From contig OZ245791.1 of NCBI GenBank assembly GCA_965228125.1, positions 1,116,001-1,180,000 on the forward strand: a DNA stretch of 64,000 nucleotides, read 5' to 3'. Positions 61,692 to 64,000 of the stretch are shown here, in pieces. Under the pieces are notes generated by a model, which was not told the origin of the DNA, searched no databases, and saw nothing but the letters and a program-made list of their open reading frames with translations. The position numbers were made by a program, and so were the translations under genes. The DNA is from GWF2-38-69 sp965228125. Its GTDB lineage: Bacteria > Verrucomicrobiota > Lentisphaeria > Victivallales > GWF2-38-69. Every line of letters begins with the position of its first letter. Within the stretch, counting starts at the first letter, position 1.

Positions 61692-63515
61692 CTAAGTGAT
61701 TAAACTTTTAATAACCATGCTGTAAAATTCGTGTTCTGCTTTGAGCCCGATCTTTTCAACTTCTTCCAATGATTCTGCTTTGCTTATGTCAACTTTTATC
61801 TTATCAATAACCCTGCCTGTATCAATGCCTTCATCAACAAAATGAACAGTAATGAACGTTTCATCAAGTTTGTTATCAAAAGCCCATTTATATCCGTGGA
61901 GGCCTTTATATTGTTGAGTGTCTGCCGGATGAATATTTATGACTTTATCTTTATATCTGCCAAGCAAACAGTTGGTAAGTATCCGGTCAAAACCTGCAAG
62001 GATTATCAAATTGGGGCTATATGGAGCCAAAGCTTTAACTAATTCTTCCTCAAATGCTTCCCTGGTTCTGTTTTTTGATTCTACAACAATAGTATCGATT
62101 CCATAGCTGTTTGCCGTTTCAAGCCCTTTAGCAGCCTGATTATTGGATATGACAACTGAGGGAAATGCGCAATCTGAAAGTATTCCTTCATCTTCTAAAC
62201 AATTCTTGATGACTGCTTCCATATTGCTTCCCCTTCCTGAAATCAGGATGGCAAGTCGGGACTTATCTCTTCTTCCTATATCGCACCGCTTAGATGCTCC
62301 TTTGAAACTAATTGCTTTTGCAGCTTTATACGTTTTCATAAGCGCGGAATTGAGAGTTTTCCCCGATGAAACGATATTTAATACTCTTCCGCCGTTTGTA
62401 AGAAGACGACTGTCCGCCAATTTTGTGCCGGCATGAAAGACTAATGTGTCTTTGTCTTGGATTGTTCCTATTTCTATGGCAGTTCCTTTGTGATACTTTG
62501 ATGGATACCCGTCGGCAACCAGCACTACGTCTGCAAAATACCCTTCGTAAAATTCAAATTCCTGATCATGCAGCCTGCCTACAAGCGATGCACTTATTAT
62601 TTCAAACAAATTATTTTTTAAAGAAGGAAGAAGAACGCACGCTTCAGGATCCCCCATTCTTACATTGTATTCAAGTAATTTTGGGCCATTCTCAGTCAAC
62701 ATGACCCCAAAATAAATAAATCCTTTGTAATCAAAGTATTCGGCTTGTATCCCATGGAGAGTCGGCCTTACTATTTTTGCATAAATCTCTCCAAGCGTTG
62801 TTTTATTTATTGAATCGAACGGGGCAATAACTCCCATACCGCCTGTATTTGGGCCAATATCTCCGTCAAATCTTTGTTTATGATCCTGAGAAGGTAAAAA
62901 AAGTCTTATATCTCTTCCATCTGTAATTCCTATAATCGAAACTTCTTCGCCCGCTAAAAATTCTTCCACATGAAACCTGGCTCCAAAGTTTCCTGCAATA
63001 TTAGCAATTGCCTTTTTAACTTCCTCAATTGAGAAACAGATAAAGACGCCTTTTCCTGCTGCAAGCCCGTCATATTTGATGACGCAATTCCATTTTAACT
63101 CTTCGCAAAACGACAAGGCTTCAGTGAGTGTTTTATCTCCATTATTGAGATCAAATGATCGATATCTTGCTGTTGAAACTTTATACTTAAGCATGAATTC
63201 TTTTGCGAAAATCTTGGAGCATTCCAGCATAGATGCAGTTTTGGATGGGCCAAATACTTTTATCTTGGATCCTGTAAAATAATCAACAATTCCCTCGAAG
63301 AGGATGTTTTCCGGTCCAACGACAATCAAACTAACTTCTCTTTCTCCACAAAAGTCTTCAATCTGTCCAAAATCACAGGGATTATATTCTGGAAACGAAT
63401 TAGGAATCCCTCCATTTCCTGGAATAGCGTAAACTTTATTGATGTTCGGACATTGGGCAAGTTTCCATGACAACGCATGTTCCCTTGCTCCGGAACCTAA
63501 AACTAAAACTTTCAT
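61692..63515 (-). CDS. PurD-PurN fusion: GAR synthetase and GAR formyltransferase
   Basis: A 607-residue two-enzyme chain. Residues 1-415 are PurD (GSGAREHALSWKL; ATP-grasp with KYDGLAAGKGV, GPNTGGMG and EYNVRMGDPE), joining glycine to phosphoribosylamine. From about 425 comes PurN (LAILISGRGSNMEAV; catalytic Asn and His in NIHPAD, Asp in HFVDEGIDTG), formylating the product with 10-formyl-tetrahydrofolate. Both sites look complete. Fusion of consecutive activities recalls the animal GARS-AIRS-GART protein without its middle AIRS part. It overlaps purE by 4 nt. Confidence 0.93.
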   Translation of the reverse strand: MKVLVLGSGAREHALSWKLAQCPNINKVYAIPGNGGIPNSFPEYNPCDFGQIEDFCGEREVSLIVVGPENILFEGIVDYFTGSKIKVFGPSKTASMLECSKIFAKEFMLKYKVSTARYRSFDLNNGDKTLTEALSFCEELKWNCVIKYDGLAAGKGVFICFSIEEVKKAIANIAGNFGARFHVEEFLAGEEVSIIGITDGRDIRLFLPSQDHKQRFDGDIGPNTGGMGVIAPFDSINKTTLGEIYAKIVRPTLHGIQAEYFDYKGFIYFGVMLTENGPKLLEYNVRMGDPEACVLLPSLKNNLFEIISASLVGRLHDQEFEFYEGYFADVVLVADGYPSKYHKGTAIEIGTIQDKDTLVFHAGTKLADSRLLTNGGRVLNIVSSGKTLNSALMKTYKAAKAISFKGASKRCDIGRRDKSRLAILISGRGSNMEAVIKNCLEDEGILSDCAFPSVVISNNQAAKGLETANSYGIDTIVVESKNRTREAFEEELVKALAPYSPNLIILAGFDRILTNCLLGRYKDKVINIHPADTQQYKGLHGYKWAFDNKLDETFITVHFVDEGIDTGRVIDKIKVDISKAESLEEVEKIGLKAEHEFYSMVIKSLIT

Positions 63516-64000
63516 AAATTAGTATCTTCTTTGAGGTTTTTATCAGCTGCTATGAGGCTATTCTTGATTTGAAGAATATCAGCATCAAATCTTTCTTTCA
63601 ACCTGTTTATATTCAAACTTCTTAACGCAAATAGCGCAGCGTTTTCAGCATCAAGAACCGTGCCAGCCGGTACTTTTGATGGCATCATTAGTGATGAATT
63701 GATGTTAATCATCAGATCGGCCTCACTGGTAAATTTAGGGCAGTTAATCACTGGAATGTTCATATTGGATGCAAGCGCTCCTCCAAGTCCATTGGATTTA
63801 CCTGCAATTGCTATTATAGCTCCCGGTTCGATGGAGTCATTGTATTCTCTTGACAAATCAACAATCCTTTCTCCATTCTTATGGGCAGAGACGACTCTTA
63901 GTTCAGACATAACTCCATATTTTTGAATAATAGACTGTATTTTTAGGGCATGGTCTTTATCTGAAACAGACCCCATGATTATTGATACGTATCCATCTTT
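63512..64000 (-). CDS. purE: Class II PurE (AIR carboxylase), 5' end beyond window
   Basis: At least 162 residues; the frame continues past the right edge (KDGYVSIIMGSVSDKDHA), so the start is not seen. It matches the animal/Treponema class II type: SAHKNGERI (class I has SAHRTP), AGKSNGLGGALASN (class I has AGAGGAAHLPG), VINCPKF, and SSLMMPSKVPAGTVLD. Class II enzymes carboxylate aminoimidazole ribotide directly with CO2 and need no PurK. The extended C-terminal helix also fits class II. It is the first gene seen of the purine operon. Confidence 0.88.
   Translation of the reverse strand, partial: KDGYVSIIMGSVSDKDHALKIQSIIQKYGVMSELRVVSAHKNGERIVDLSREYNDSIEPGAIIAIAGKSNGLGGALASNMNIPVINCPKFTSEADLMININSSLMMPSKVPAGTVLDAENAALFALRSLNINRLKERFDADILQIKNSLIAADKNLKEDTNL

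Overview
The window reads as chromosomal DNA of an AT-rich, Gram-negative bacterium. The Gram-negative character comes from periplasmic glucan genes (opgG/opgH), lipoprotein signals, a TonB-like protein and a lytic transglycosylase. Prepilins with the FTLIELLVV leader, a plant-type PPi-phosphofructokinase, a UVR-containing ClpC and a Bat/MoxR/transglutaminase cluster fit the Planctomycetota-Verrucomicrobiota-Lentisphaerota group, perhaps Lentisphaerota-like. That placement is inference from gene content, not a phylogeny. There is one tRNA gene, no rRNA and no CRISPR array.

Layout. 1-5.5 kb: envelope genes (opgG, an unknown membrane protein, opgH running off the left edge, an ArnT-like glycosyltransferase, a lytic transglycosylase). 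5.6-10.5 kb: a phosphofructokinase facing an argJ-argB-glpK run. 10.7-16.7 kb: clpC, a truncated oppC/dppC relic, a GT9 glycosyltransferase, miaB and a ferredoxin-nitroreductase. 16.7-21.6 kb: thymidine kinase split by a complete 1,511-bp insertion sequence, then pfp and asd. 21.8-28.8 kb: tRNA-Ser(UGA), hrpA, a response regulator and a PAS histidine kinase. 28.8-35.1 kb: a radical SAM protein, cytosolic [NiFe]-hydrogenase hoxY-hoxH with its maturation protease, a CheY-like regulator and 5-oxoprolinase pxpABC, closely packed. 35.1-39.3 kb: chagasin-like inhibitor, HAD phosphatase, alpha/beta hydrolase, EI24 protein, TonB-like protein. 39.3-45.7 kb: XRE-PAS regulator, a 71-residue protein, and APC, POT and MFS transporters. 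45.8-48.9 kb: a tandemly repeated prepilin plus secreted-protein cassette. 48.9-50.9 kb: thyX and pncB. 51-60 kb: a six-gene Bat/MoxR operon. 60.2-64 kb: purE (class II)-purDN fusion-purF.

How the genes work together. Two phosphofructokinases, one clearly PPi-dependent, sit in the same neighbourhood. Thymidylate is served by ThyX, while salvage through thymidine kinase is broken by the insertion; the reading frame would be restored exactly by precise excision. Purine genes form one overlapping operon with a GARS-GART fusion and an animal/spirochaete-type PurE that should not need PurK. APC and POT transporters together with pxpABC suggest use of amino acids and peptides.

The most unusual part is 40.6-48.9 kb. 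A 38-bp nested dyad element occurs once between an XRE-PAS regulator and a 71-residue protein, and once ahead of each copy of the prepilin cassette. The two cassettes are almost identical through the prepilin and the start of the secreted protein, then diverge sharply. A leftover thyX tail (synonymous changes only) and a decayed ISL3-like transposase fragment lie between them, recording past recombination. A second point of interest is the start of the transglutaminase gene, where a classical -1 slippery heptamer joins two reading frames.
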